NCBI RefSeq assembly: GCF_040719145.1
Contig: NZ_JBFDUZ010000004.1
Coordinates: 124,001-188,000, forward strand
Length of the DNA stretch: 64,000 bases
Reading direction: 5' to 3'
From: Paenibacillus sp. JQZ6Y-1
GTDB taxonomy: Bacteria; Bacillota; Bacilli; Paenibacillales; Paenibacillaceae
The translations under genes were made by a program, and so were the position numbers. Shown here in pieces: positions 41,495 through 50,331 of the stretch (position 1 is its first letter; every line of letters starts with the position of its first letter). Below the pieces are notes generated by a model that did no database searches, was not told the DNA's origin, and was given only the letters and a program-made list of their open reading frames with translations.

Positions 41495-41862
41495 TCAGCG
41501 TGACGCTCCTTTCTTTTGGACATAATAGCTGCAAGTAAGCCTGAGCTTGCCATAACAAGCATAGTGCTGAAAATGACGATTGCCATAATGCGCACGCCAT
41601 CCTGCTCCAACATCGGAATATAATTCATGACGCCGACCGCAGAGGGGATAAAGAAGAGCAGCAATTCTGCCAGCAGCCAGCTGGCTCCAATATCGACCCA
41701 TTCCAGCTTAACGACACCGGATTGTAGTAGGATAAACAGAATAGCGATACCGAGAATGCTACCGGGAACAGGCAGGTGCAGCCAGTTCACGAGCAGATTC
41801 AACAATTGCGAGAAGCCCATCAGCACAGCGACCTGTAAAATGCCTTTCCCTATTGTTTTCAT
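41491..41862 (-). CDS. cidA: CidA/LrgA family holin-like protein
   Basis: 123 residues from ATG 41862 (MKTIGKGILQVAVLMGFSQLLNLLV), with GAAGGATC upstream; the frame is open 76 residues more but without support. Four membrane helices; LHLPVPGSILGIAILFILL and LLFFIPSAVGVMNY are the LrgA signature. Translationally coupled to cidB. Divergent from the LysR regulator at 42076. Confidence 0.93.
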   Translation of the reverse strand: MKTIGKGILQVAVLMGFSQLLNLLVNWLHLPVPGSILGIAILFILLQSGVVKLEWVDIGASWLLAELLLFFIPSAVGVMNYIPMLEQDGVRIMAIVIFSTMLVMASSGLLAAIMSKRKERHAE

Positions 41863-42025
41863 GACTAAGATCCTTCTTTCTGTATCATGCAGGCTAGATT
41901 CGCCTTGAATTTGTAATAATGAAACCGGCGCAGCCGACGCTTGAATGCTGCCAGCCATACCGGTTGATATGAAAAGTTTACATCTCTTTCTTTCATAGGT
42001 AAAATTCATATATGGCATGAAATGT

Positions 42026-42040
42026 ATTCCGTTTTGGAAT
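42026..42040. promoter_or_regulatory. LysR-type box in the cidA-cidR intergenic region
   Basis: ATTCC-GTTTT-GGAAT, a perfect inverted repeat containing T-N11-A, the typical LysR recognition pattern, 36 bases before the regulator start. Confidence 0.55.
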
Positions 42041-42075
42041 GAATCACAAATAGGACGGTAACAGGAGGGAAATGG

Positions 42076-42960
42076 ATGGATATTCGGCATCTGGAGTATT
42101 TTATGGAAGTGGTACGGACGGGCAGTTTCACGCGAGCAGCAGAGGCGCTATTCATCACTCAGCCGACGATTAGCAAGACGATTCGCTCATTGGAGGAAGA
42201 ACTGGGAGCGCCGCTGTTCAATCGGATTGGGCGTACGGTGGAGCTGACCGACGCGGGTCGAGTCATCGAGCAGCAGGCGCAAAATATTGTGAAGTCGTTT
42301 CAAAGTCTATCCTCGCAGTTGGACGATCTGCGTAATCTGAAAAGTGGTCATTTACGCATCGGATTGCCACCGATGATCGGGTCACGTTTTTTTCCGCAGA
42401 TTATTGGAGAGTTTCACCAGTTATATCCGAATGTGACGATCCAATTGTTCGAGGATGGTGGGAAAAAGGTAGAGAGTGATGTAGTGAACGGATCGCTTGA
42501 TATTGGCATGACTGTACTGCCGGTGGCGGAGAATGTGCTAGAGCATTTTTCGTTCCGAGAGGAAAAGTTGAATCTACTCGTGCCAACCACGCATCGTTTT
42601 GTTGGACGCAAGCAGGTGGAGATGCAGGAATTGGCGGAGGATTCCTTTATTATTTTCCGCGAGGATTTTACGCTGCATGGACGGATTATTGATTCGTGTA
42701 TCAAAGCGGGCTTTCAGCCAAGAGTGATCTATGAGAGTTCGCAATGGGATCTGATTAGCGAGATGGTGGGAGCTGGGCTGGGGATTGCGCTGCTGCCGGA
42801 AACGATCTGCAATCAGATCAATCAGGAGCATCTGCACATCATCCCCGGCATTCAGCCAGTCATCCCGTGGCAGCTCGGTATGATCTGGCATCGGGAGCGG
42901 TATTTGTCGTTTGCGGCGCGGGAATGGCTGCGGTTTACGCGGGAGAAGATGCGGCAATAG
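42076..42960 (+). CDS. cidR: LysR-family regulator of the cid operon
   Basis: 294 residues, AGGAGG upstream of ATG 42076 (42072 is an out-of-frame ATG). N-terminal LTTR helix-turn-helix (MDIRHLEYFMEVVRTGSFTRAAEALFITQPTISKTIRSLEEELG), C-terminal effector domain. Divergent position to cidAB as for B. subtilis CidR (YwbI), which responds to acetate/pyruvate. Terminator at 42968. Confidence 0.88.
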   Translation: MDIRHLEYFMEVVRTGSFTRAAEALFITQPTISKTIRSLEEELGAPLFNRIGRTVELTDAGRVIEQQAQNIVKSFQSLSSQLDDLRNLKSGHLRIGLPPMIGSRFFPQIIGEFHQLYPNVTIQLFEDGGKKVESDVVNGSLDIGMTVLPVAENVLEHFSFREEKLNLLVPTTHRFVGRKQVEMQELAEDSFIIFREDFTLHGRIIDSCIKAGFQPRVIYESSQWDLISEMVGAGLGIALLPETICNQINQEHLHIIPGIQPVIPWQLGMIWHRERYLSFAAREWLRFTREKMRQ

Positions 42961-42967
42961 GTAATAG

Positions 42968-43011
42968 AAGCCCGGATCGTGTCGTTACACGAAGTCCGGG
43001 CTGTTTTGTGT
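42968..43011. terminator. Terminator between cidR and NLP gene
   Basis: AGCCCGGA pairs with TCCGGGCT, with inner CGTGT/ACACG, then TGTTTTG. Confidence 0.8.
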
Positions 43012-43033
43012 AAGATTGTTGCGGGCTATCTCA

Positions 43034-43768
43034 TTATTTAAACCATGCTTTCTGCAAATTGTTGGTGAAATTCGAATCGTTCAGCGGCACATTCGCAGAG
43101 CCAAAATCGGTCGTATTCAGCGCCGTCTGTGCTGCTGGTGTCAGCTGTTCCCAGTTGATCAATGGCTGTGTACCACCTATATCCGTCACGCTGAACAGCG
43201 AATGATTCAGCGGCCAGATACTGCGGTAGCCGATCAGCGCATGCGTGCCGCTCATATTGCTGCTAGTTGGCGCTGTGTTTTTAAAATCACCATGCTGCGA
43301 ATACGAGATGGACTGCACCTTGGGATTCGCTACTGCCGGGTTGTCGATCCACACAATGGCGGCTTCCCAGTCATGGCGATGACCGAGACTTGGCGATGCT
43401 TCGTCTTTGGGGAAATACCACGCATACATAATTGCCCACACACCGTTATACCAGCCAGAACGGGCATAAATCTGTCCTGTGCTTTTGCTGCTTTGCCCAT
43501 TCGAAGAACCAGTCGGCTGCAAGCCGCCACTTGTATTGCCCTGTGCATCGACTGCTGGGAAAGGAACACTGCCATTATATACCTTTAGAAAAGGCTGAAA
43601 GGTTTTGGCAGCTTTTTGTGAATCATTGGTCGGCGTCACTTCGTTAAAGCCAACCACCTTGTCATGGTCGATGACTGCCGCGTGAACGGAAGGCATGGGC
43701 ATCACAGCGGTAAAAGCGGTAGCGGTTAGAGCAGTGGATAATAACAGCTTACTCATTACATGTTTCAT
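43034..43768 (-). CDS. Necrosis- and ethylene-inducing-like protein (NLP/NPP1)
   Basis: 244 residues from ATG 43768 (MKHVMSKLLLSTALTATAF), GGAGG seven to eight bases upstream. Signal peptide to about HAA, then the NLP fold with YAWYFPKDEAS and the hallmark heptapeptide GHRHDWE (residues 129-135), plus a late IWPLNHSLF. Type 1/2 NLPs of oomycetes carry disulfide cysteines; none is present here. Plant-active NLPs bind sphingolipids in dicot membranes and lyse cells. Its presence suggests a plant or rhizosphere life, though many bacterial NLPs are untested. Confidence 0.92.
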   Translation of the reverse strand: MKHVMSKLLLSTALTATAFTAVMPMPSVHAAVIDHDKVVGFNEVTPTNDSQKAAKTFQPFLKVYNGSVPFPAVDAQGNTSGGLQPTGSSNGQSSKSTGQIYARSGWYNGVWAIMYAWYFPKDEASPSLGHRHDWEAAIVWIDNPAVANPKVQSISYSQHGDFKNTAPTSSNMSGTHALIGYRSIWPLNHSLFSVTDIGGTQPLINWEQLTPAAQTALNTTDFGSANVPLNDSNFTNNLQKAWFK

Positions 43769-44303
43769 ATGTATCGCCTCCAAAGATAATTTTCCAATTT
43801 CCAGCAATATTATCCAGTTTGGAGGATCGTACTGTCTATATGAATATATAGAGCAAGGGATAGTGGTAAACGGTTGTGAGCTGAACAAAGCAGAAATTGT
43901 AAAAGCAATATCGCTCTGCATTGATCATCCCGCTGGATAAAGGGTAAAGGAATGCAGAAGCACCTTGCAGATTATCTTGATGTTCATCTATAGGATTGGT
44001 CTTTTCCTATTGTATAGATACAAGTAGAATACCGGGCGAATGGGGATTTTCATATTATATTTCGATACCCGTTGCATGACATGTCATGCTTATAGCTATT
44101 CATGTTGCTTGGACGACAGTATGTTGCATGGTTGCGATGATGATGCGCAGTGACAACAGAGCAAATCTGGTATGATGAGAAATGACGTTTACATCGCGGG
44201 GAACACAAGCAGATAGATACCAATCTTATGAACATTGATCACCCCGCACTTAACGACAACTATATTCTAGTGAATTTTACAATAGAGAAAGGAAGTGCCG
44301 CCC
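43769..44303. other. Intergenic region, divergent
   Basis: No gene seen in ~535 bases. TATGAT near 44171 before the helicase gene may be a -10 element. Confidence 0.4.
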
Positions 44304-46592
44304 ATGACAACCCTGATCGAAATTCCAGTACGACCGCTGGTGGAGTATGTGTACCGGACGGGCAGTATTGAATCCGGCTTCCGGGTGGCGCAGTCGATGC
44401 AGGAAGGCACGCGCATTCACAAGCAGATTCAGCAGGGCTATGACGAGCACGGAGAAAAGGAAGTGCACCTCAAAATCGAGATTCCATTCCGTGATTTGGT
44501 GTTCCGCATTGAAGGCAGATGTGATGGGATGTGGACCGATGAGCATGGGCTGCTGACGGTGGATGAGATCAAGTCCACCTCCATTTCTGCGGAGGATATT
44601 GGTGATGGACGCGAGGTGCATTGGGCGCAAGCGCAAATGTACGGGCATATTCTGGCAGAGCAGCGCGAGCTGGAGCAGGTGCGCGTCCAGCTAACCTATG
44701 TGCATAAGAGCAGCGGACGGGAAACGAAGCTGGAACGGATTCGTACTCGGCAGGAACTGCATGATTTTGCGATGGATACGCTTGCCAAGTATGCACCATA
44801 TGCGGAGATGCTTGCCGAGCACCGTCGCCGCCGCAATGCAAGCATTGAGGGGCTTCCGTTTCCATTTTCAGGCTATCGATCGGGGCAGCGGCAGTTTGCG
44901 GGAGCGGTATACAAAACGGTCGGAGAAAAGGTGAATCTGTTCGCCGAAGCGCCAACCGGAACAGGCAAGACGATCTCCACTTTATTTCCGGTTATTAAAA
45001 GCATCGGCAGCGAGCGTGCCGAGCGACTAATGTATGTGACTGCCAAAACGGTAACCCGTGCCAACGCTGAGGACGCGCTACAGCGGATGCAGCAAAATGG
45101 ATTGCATTTGCATGGCGTAACGATTACCGCTAAGGATAAGGTCTGCTTTTGCACCGCTGACGGCATGAATGGACGCGAGAATTGCGCGTATATTGATGGC
45201 TACTATGACCGGATCAATGAAGCGATTCTCGATATGTTAACCCATGAGACGTTGATGAATCGCGAGATTATCGAGCAGTACGCGCAAAAGCATACTGTAT
45301 GCCCTTTTGAGCTGTCACTGGATGCTTCGTACGCATCAGATGCCGTGATCTGTGACTACAACTATGTATTCGATCCGCGTGTCTCACTCAAGCGCCTGAC
45401 CGACGAGCAGCGCAAAAACACTGTCCTGCTCGTCGATGAAGCACACAATCTGGTTGACCGCGGACGCAATATGTTTTCCGCTCAGCTGAACAAGTCGTCC
45501 TTTCTCAATCTGAAAAGAGACTTCCAGACGTCCTCTGATCCACTTTCCAAAATCGCGGGGGCGATCAATGCGTACTTCCTGCGACTGCGTAAGCAAATGG
45601 GCGAGAAGGATATGATTAGCCGTAGCGAAGCGCCGGAGGACCTATTCAAGCTGTTGGAGGAGTTTGTGATTCGTGCGGAGGTAACACTGCTGGAGCAGGG
45701 CGCTGACGGCGAAATTGAATTGCTGCTGGAAACGTATTTTGCTACCCAGACCTTTTTGCGAATTGGGCGGCTGTATGACCTGTCCAGCCATATTACGTAT
45801 GTAGAGGTGGACGGCAGTGAGGTGCTGCTGCGCATGTTCTGCATTGATCCATCTCTGCAATTGCGTCAGACTGCCAAGGGCTATCGCTCGGTGATTCACT
45901 TCTCGGCAACGCTGTCTCCGATTCGCTATTATCGCGATATGCTGGGGGCGGAGGAGGACGATTACAATATTTCCATCCCGTCGCCATTTTCGCGAGAGCA
46001 ATTGGAAGTACGGATCGTGCCGTTATCTACCCGTTATCGAGATCGGGATAAGACGCGTGACGAGCTGGCACGGCTACTAGCGGAGCTAGTTAATGGGCGC
46101 AGTGGTAATTACCTCGCCTTTTTCCCATCGTATCAGTATATGCGGGATGTGCTGGAAGCCTTTGAAGCGCTAGAGCCGGATAGCGATATTCTGGTGCAGC
46201 AGTCGAGTATGGCGGAGGAGGAGCGGGACAAGTTTCTAGAGGCATTCCGTCCCGATAATGAGCGTACATTGACTGGCTTTGCAGTGATGGGTGGTATTTT
46301 CAGTGAAGGGGTCGATCTGGCAGGCGACCGTTTGACGGGCGTGATTATCGTCGGTGTCGGCTTGCCGCAGCTTGGACCAGAGCGTGAGCTGATCCGTGAA
46401 CATTTTGCACGGGAAGGGCATAGCGGGTACAACTATGCGTATGTATATCCGGGCATGAACAAGGTACTGCAAGCAGGAGGGCGCTTGATCCGTACCGAGC
46501 AGGATCACGGGTTGCTGATGCTGGTAGACGACCGATTTTTGCAAAATCCGTATGCGCAATTGCTGCCGCCGGAGTGGAAGCCGGAGCATTGA
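44304..46592 (+). CDS. PD-(D/E)XK nuclease-Rad3/DinG-type helicase
   Basis: 762 residues from ATG 44304, AAAGGAAG upstream; GTG 44295 is a weaker option. Residues ~1-165 form a Cas4/RecB-like nuclease (H39, D74, and D-E88-I-K90 as E-x-K). Residues ~185-760 are a superfamily 2 Rad3-like helicase: Walker A APTGTGKT (216-223), [4Fe-4S] cysteines at about 281, 283, 294 and 333, DEAH (378-381), SATLSP, and C-terminal GGIFSEGVDLAGD and AGGRLIRTEQD. It probably processes branched or damaged DNA. Monocistronic. Confidence 0.92.
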   Translation: MTTLIEIPVRPLVEYVYRTGSIESGFRVAQSMQEGTRIHKQIQQGYDEHGEKEVHLKIEIPFRDLVFRIEGRCDGMWTDEHGLLTVDEIKSTSISAEDIGDGREVHWAQAQMYGHILAEQRELEQVRVQLTYVHKSSGRETKLERIRTRQELHDFAMDTLAKYAPYAEMLAEHRRRRNASIEGLPFPFSGYRSGQRQFAGAVYKTVGEKVNLFAEAPTGTGKTISTLFPVIKSIGSERAERLMYVTAKTVTRANAEDALQRMQQNGLHLHGVTITAKDKVCFCTADGMNGRENCAYIDGYYDRINEAILDMLTHETLMNREIIEQYAQKHTVCPFELSLDASYASDAVICDYNYVFDPRVSLKRLTDEQRKNTVLLVDEAHNLVDRGRNMFSAQLNKSSFLNLKRDFQTSSDPLSKIAGAINAYFLRLRKQMGEKDMISRSEAPEDLFKLLEEFVIRAEVTLLEQGADGEIELLLETYFATQTFLRIGRLYDLSSHITYVEVDGSEVLLRMFCIDPSLQLRQTAKGYRSVIHFSATLSPIRYYRDMLGAEEDDYNISIPSPFSREQLEVRIVPLSTRYRDRDKTRDELARLLAELVNGRSGNYLAFFPSYQYMRDVLEAFEALEPDSDILVQQSSMAEEERDKFLEAFRPDNERTLTGFAVMGGIFSEGVDLAGDRLTGVIIVGVGLPQLGPERELIREHFAREGHSGYNYAYVYPGMNKVLQAGGRLIRTEQDHGLLMLVDDRFLQNPYAQLLPPEWKPEH

Positions 46593-46718
46593 AACGGTGA
46601 CTTGCGTGATCTGTGGAGCGTTTTATAGTATCTCTAAATCTAACTCACCACATTTCTAATTCCTTCATCTATTGTTATCGGATCTCTTCGATAGGGTAGA
46701 CACAGAGAATAGAGAAGC

Positions 46719-46760
46719 AAAACATCCCCCGACGCTAGGAAGCGCATCGGGGGATGTTTG
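46719..46760. terminator. Terminator between helicase and SLH genes
   Basis: AAACATCCCCCGA pairs with TCGGGGGATGTTT, inner GCG/CGC pairs; usable in both directions. Confidence 0.88.
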
Positions 46761-46834
46761 CTGTATTCAGTATTCAACTGGATCATTCTGCTTGCTTGGA
46801 TCGGAAGGTGATCTTCACATCTCAAAGCTGCAAT

Positions 46835-49381
46835 TTATTCCGAAGCTTTGTTAATCGCGTCGTATGCCCAGTGCTGCGGCGTTACGTCTTTCCACGAAGG
46901 AGCTGTACCAGACGCTGCATTGCTGCTTTGAATGCGATTCAGTACGGTAACCACTTCAGCACGAGTCACCGGTTGGTTCGGATAGAATTTGCCGTCTGGG
47001 AAGCCTTTCATTAGACCAGCGGAAACGACTTTGTTAATATCGGATGCTGCCCAGTTGCTCTGTACATCGGCAGCTGTTGCAACGGAAGTATCACTGCTGT
47101 CCAAACCTTTCCAGCGCGAGATTAGGGAAGCCAGCTCGGCACGGGTCAGTGCTTGTCCTGGTTGGAAGCTGCCATCAGGATAGCCTTTCATCCAGCCGTT
47201 ATTTTCAACCAGCTGAATGCCATTGGATGCCCAGTAGGAAGCAGGAACATCTTTGAAATTAACTGCGCTGCTGTCGCTATTGTCGCCGATCAGACGTTGC
47301 AGCATCACAGCCAGCTCTGCACGAGTGACTTGTTGATCTGGACGGAAGGTACCATCCTCATAACCTTGGATATAGCCTTTGCGTACAACGGCTGCTTTGC
47401 TTGTGTTACCTTTGTCTGCGGTTGTGGAAGCTTTGGCAGAGGTGTTGGTTGTTTTGGCTGTATCCGTTGTTGCTGGAGTGCTTGCACTGCCGGATGTGCT
47501 TGAGCCAGACGAGACGACATCATCTAGTCGGGATGCACCTGCGCCATCGTTGCCAGTACCACCGCCCAAGATTACTGGAATGTTGGTGATTGGATCAATC
47601 GGCAATTGTGGCAGGAATGGGAAGGTGATCGTAATTGGTGCTTCCGCAGGTACATACGTATCACTTACCGGTGTGTCAGAGAGTGGTGCGCCGCCTAATG
47701 CAGGCTCAGTACCTGTTACAGGTTCGCTATCCGGTGTTGCTGGATTCTCGGTTGCTGGTGCTTCTTGTTGTGGTGCTTGCAGGGACGCTGGAATAATGTC
47801 GACGTTGTACGTTTTGGAGCGTCCATTTGGAGCTGTTACTTTCATTTCGAGTGTTGTCAGATCGTCTGTGAGTGGAGCGGTATATTGCAGTTCGCCCGTA
47901 CCATACACTTCATCCGTAACAGCGACGCCATTAACGGACAGTGTAGATTCTGGATCATAGACGCTAGCGAATACCGTTACATTGGACGCATCCGCGTTCA
48001 TGCTGGCAGTATACGATGTGACATCTGGCTGGAATGACGGCTGTAAAGTGCCATTTTGCAGCGACAGTGCTGTCAGCTCGGAGCTTTGTTCCGGTGCGGT
48101 AGCATGAATGACGAAGTTCTTTTCAAATGTGCCGCCTTCTGGTCCAGTCACTCTCACGCGAATCGGATAGCTGCTTACGCCGCGTACGAGTGCGTTGGAT
48201 ACTTCAAGACGATTATCGTTAATATCAAAATACGTATTGCCTTCGCTGCCTTCACCAGATACAAGGCTGAAAATAAAGGCATCGTCTGGGTTGCTGCTGG
48301 TTGCGCTTAGTTGACCAACCACTGCACCTGCGGCAGAATCCCAAGTCAACGCATCGTTAGAGAGTGCAATGTCTGTTGGCAGGTCTTCTGGTGCTGTTTG
48401 GTAATCCGCATGAATGGCGGACAATGCAGCATTCATATTCGGGTTCACACTGCTGTAAAAGACCAGTTCAGTCGATTTGCCCGGCTTGAGATCGCCAGCG
48501 TTAAAGGTTAAGGTCAGCCAGTCATCCGCTAGTTGTGCATCGGTATGCTGTCCACCATCTGCACGGAAAGCTGGTTCGCTGTAAGCATCACGGCTGAAGC
48601 CGACGGATGCTTGTGCACGCTTGTCGCTTGCTACATACATAAATACATTATCGCTCACATTGCCCATCGCTACGGCGATCGCATCGGAGTCTTGTGGTGG
48701 ATTGGAAGGAACCCAGTTGATGGTGCTGTTATCGTTGTTCAGATCAGCATCCATATCAGGATCAAGGAAACGCATATAGTGAACATCGTAAACGGAGTCG
48801 GTTACGCTGGTGTTAGTCAGAGTAATAGTAGTTTTATAGAAGGAATCTCCTGGTTTGAATGAAATGGTTTGATCTACTCCTAGGGCGTTATCTAGCGTTT
48901 TGCCGACTGTGCGTGCGGCAAGTTGGTCATCCGAGGATATATCTTGCGTTGTACCGGGGATTTCAATATTGCCGTTTAATTCTTCATTGATAAAGCTTTT
49001 GGCGGATGTACTGGAGGATTGTGGTTTGTATCCGACGATAAAGCCTTCTGATGGACTACCGGGCAGTACATAATCTCCACTGCTCATGTCCTTGCCAGTG
49101 TCGTAACCTTCACTGTCTGTGTTCAAACCGATGGTCTGGCGAAGCTGTCCGGGGTGAAAGCCTCCGGGACTGTTGCCGGTGGTTCCCAGCGTACCGCTGC
49201 CCGAAATGCCTAATTCCATGTATTGACCGCCTAAAAAGGTATCCTGACCAACTTGTCCATGCCGGGTAATACTTTCCGCATGAGTTGGTACAGAGGGCAG
49301 TAATAACAGAAGAGCCAGCCAGCCGCATGCGCCACGTCTGAGGGTTCTGTGCTGATGCGAACGCAGCTTGCTTTTGTTCAT
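46835..49381 (-). CDS. S-layer-homology (SLH) surface protein with cadherin-like domains
   Basis: 848 residues, ATG 49381 with AAAGGAGG upstream. Signal peptide (LALLLLLPSVPTHA), large beta-rich N-half, a cadherin-like segment (about 335-430), a Cadherin-like beta-sandwich domain (LSLQNGTLQPSFQPDVTSYTASM, about 440-530), a Pro/Glu linker, a Ser/Thr-rich tract, then three SLH motifs near 665-720, 725-780 and 785-848 (GYIQGYEDGTFRPDQQVTRAELA; GWMKGYPDGSFQPGQALTRAELA; GLMKGFPDGKFYPNQPVTRAEVV). Anchored to pyruvylated wall polymer; the outer domains may bind a surface ligand. Confidence 0.93.
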   Translation of the reverse strand: MNKSKLRSHQHRTLRRGACGWLALLLLLPSVPTHAESITRHGQVGQDTFLGGQYMELGISGSGTLGTTGNSPGGFHPGQLRQTIGLNTDSEGYDTGKDMSSGDYVLPGSPSEGFIVGYKPQSSSTSAKSFINEELNGNIEIPGTTQDISSDDQLAARTVGKTLDNALGVDQTISFKPGDSFYKTTITLTNTSVTDSVYDVHYMRFLDPDMDADLNNDNSTINWVPSNPPQDSDAIAVAMGNVSDNVFMYVASDKRAQASVGFSRDAYSEPAFRADGGQHTDAQLADDWLTLTFNAGDLKPGKSTELVFYSSVNPNMNAALSAIHADYQTAPEDLPTDIALSNDALTWDSAAGAVVGQLSATSSNPDDAFIFSLVSGEGSEGNTYFDINDNRLEVSNALVRGVSSYPIRVRVTGPEGGTFEKNFVIHATAPEQSSELTALSLQNGTLQPSFQPDVTSYTASMNADASNVTVFASVYDPESTLSVNGVAVTDEVYGTGELQYTAPLTDDLTTLEMKVTAPNGRSKTYNVDIIPASLQAPQQEAPATENPATPDSEPVTGTEPALGGAPLSDTPVSDTYVPAEAPITITFPFLPQLPIDPITNIPVILGGGTGNDGAGASRLDDVVSSGSSTSGSASTPATTDTAKTTNTSAKASTTADKGNTSKAAVVRKGYIQGYEDGTFRPDQQVTRAELAVMLQRLIGDNSDSSAVNFKDVPASYWASNGIQLVENNGWMKGYPDGSFQPGQALTRAELASLISRWKGLDSSDTSVATAADVQSNWAASDINKVVSAGLMKGFPDGKFYPNQPVTRAEVVTVLNRIQSSNAASGTAPSWKDVTPQHWAYDAINKASE

Positions 49382-49830
49382 TTTAATATACCTCCTTTAT
49401 CATTCGCGAGCTTTGCTTGTCGTTGCAAATCCCATAGTATCTTTATCGTACAGTTATTAAGGTTTTTTAACATTTAACTGTCAAAAAATTTAGCAAGTTT
49501 GCAAAAAAGTCATATCTTAACACTTTTTTAACAAGTAATACCGGTATTAAGATACGGAAGTTCCCGCTCCGTCCTAACACGATGCTGCCACAAGCCAAAT
49601 CAAAAGGAAGCAAAAGGAAATCGTATCCCCTATTATGCAAATATATTGGTGCGAATATACGTTATTTTGCAAGAATAAGCTTAAAAAGTACGCAAGTAAT
49701 GGTATTATAATAGAGATAATGATTGACAAGGATTTACTGAAAGTTCTAAAATTAGATAACCTAATAAATAGTAATGCTAAATAATTGCCGTTAACTACAA
49801 AATACGTGATGAAATTTCGGGGTGAATAAT
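49382..49830. other. AT-rich divergent intergenic region
   Basis: About 450 bases without a gene, holding promoters for the SLH gene and the MarR/ABC operon. Confidence 0.4.
49723..49766 (+). promoter_or_regulatory. MarR-operon promoter with overlapping palindrome
   Basis: TTGACA (49723-49728) and TAAAAT (49748-49753, 19-base spacer) are overlapped by ATTAG-ATAAC-CTAAT (49752-49766), a plausible MarR operator. Confidence 0.5.
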
Positions 49831-50331
49831 ATGGAAGATATAAAATTTGAAGGAATCTCGCCGGTGGGCGAAGAACTGCTGCGCGCGTTTCGGATGTTCC
49901 GAAAGGCAGATTGGAAGCAAAAAGGCGTGGATGGTTATAAACCGAGTGAGATTATGGCGCTGATTTGTATTGGGAACCAAGAGGATTGCAAAAGCTGTGG
50001 GATTCAAGTATCCGAATTGAGTCGCATGCTGCGAGTAACCTCACCGACCGTCACCCAATTGATCAAGGGGATGGAAAATGACGGGCTGGTGGAACGCAAT
50101 ATGGACCCAAGTGACCGTCGTGCGGTTCGTGTGACATTGACCGACCGAGGCGAAACCATCATGGAACAATCGCTGTCTGGGTTTAAACGTTCATTTGAGG
50201 GATTGGTTGAATATCTAGGCGAGGAAGATAGTCGCAAGCTGGCACAACTGCTTGGACGTGCTTATCAATATTTTGAAGAACGAGTATTTGAACCGCTGGA
50301 GCCTACCCAAAAAGGGGATGGTCGAGGATGA
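49831..50331 (+). CDS. MarR-family transcriptional regulator
   Basis: 166 residues from ATG 49831 (MEDIKFEGI), GGGGTG upstream; GTG 49822 is in frame. Winged helix of the MarR type: VSELSRMLRVTSPTVTQLIKGMENDGLVERNMDPSDRRAVRVTLTDRG. The segment NQEDCKSCGIQ adds two cysteines next to the DNA-binding helices, perhaps redox or metal sensing. Overlaps the next gene by four bases (ATGA), so it heads an operon with two ABC exporters and likely represses it. Confidence 0.92.
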   Translation: MEDIKFEGISPVGEELLRAFRMFRKADWKQKGVDGYKPSEIMALICIGNQEDCKSCGIQVSELSRMLRVTSPTVTQLIKGMENDGLVERNMDPSDRRAVRVTLTDRGETIMEQSLSGFKRSFEGLVEYLGEEDSRKLAQLLGRAYQYFEERVFEPLEPTQKGDGRG

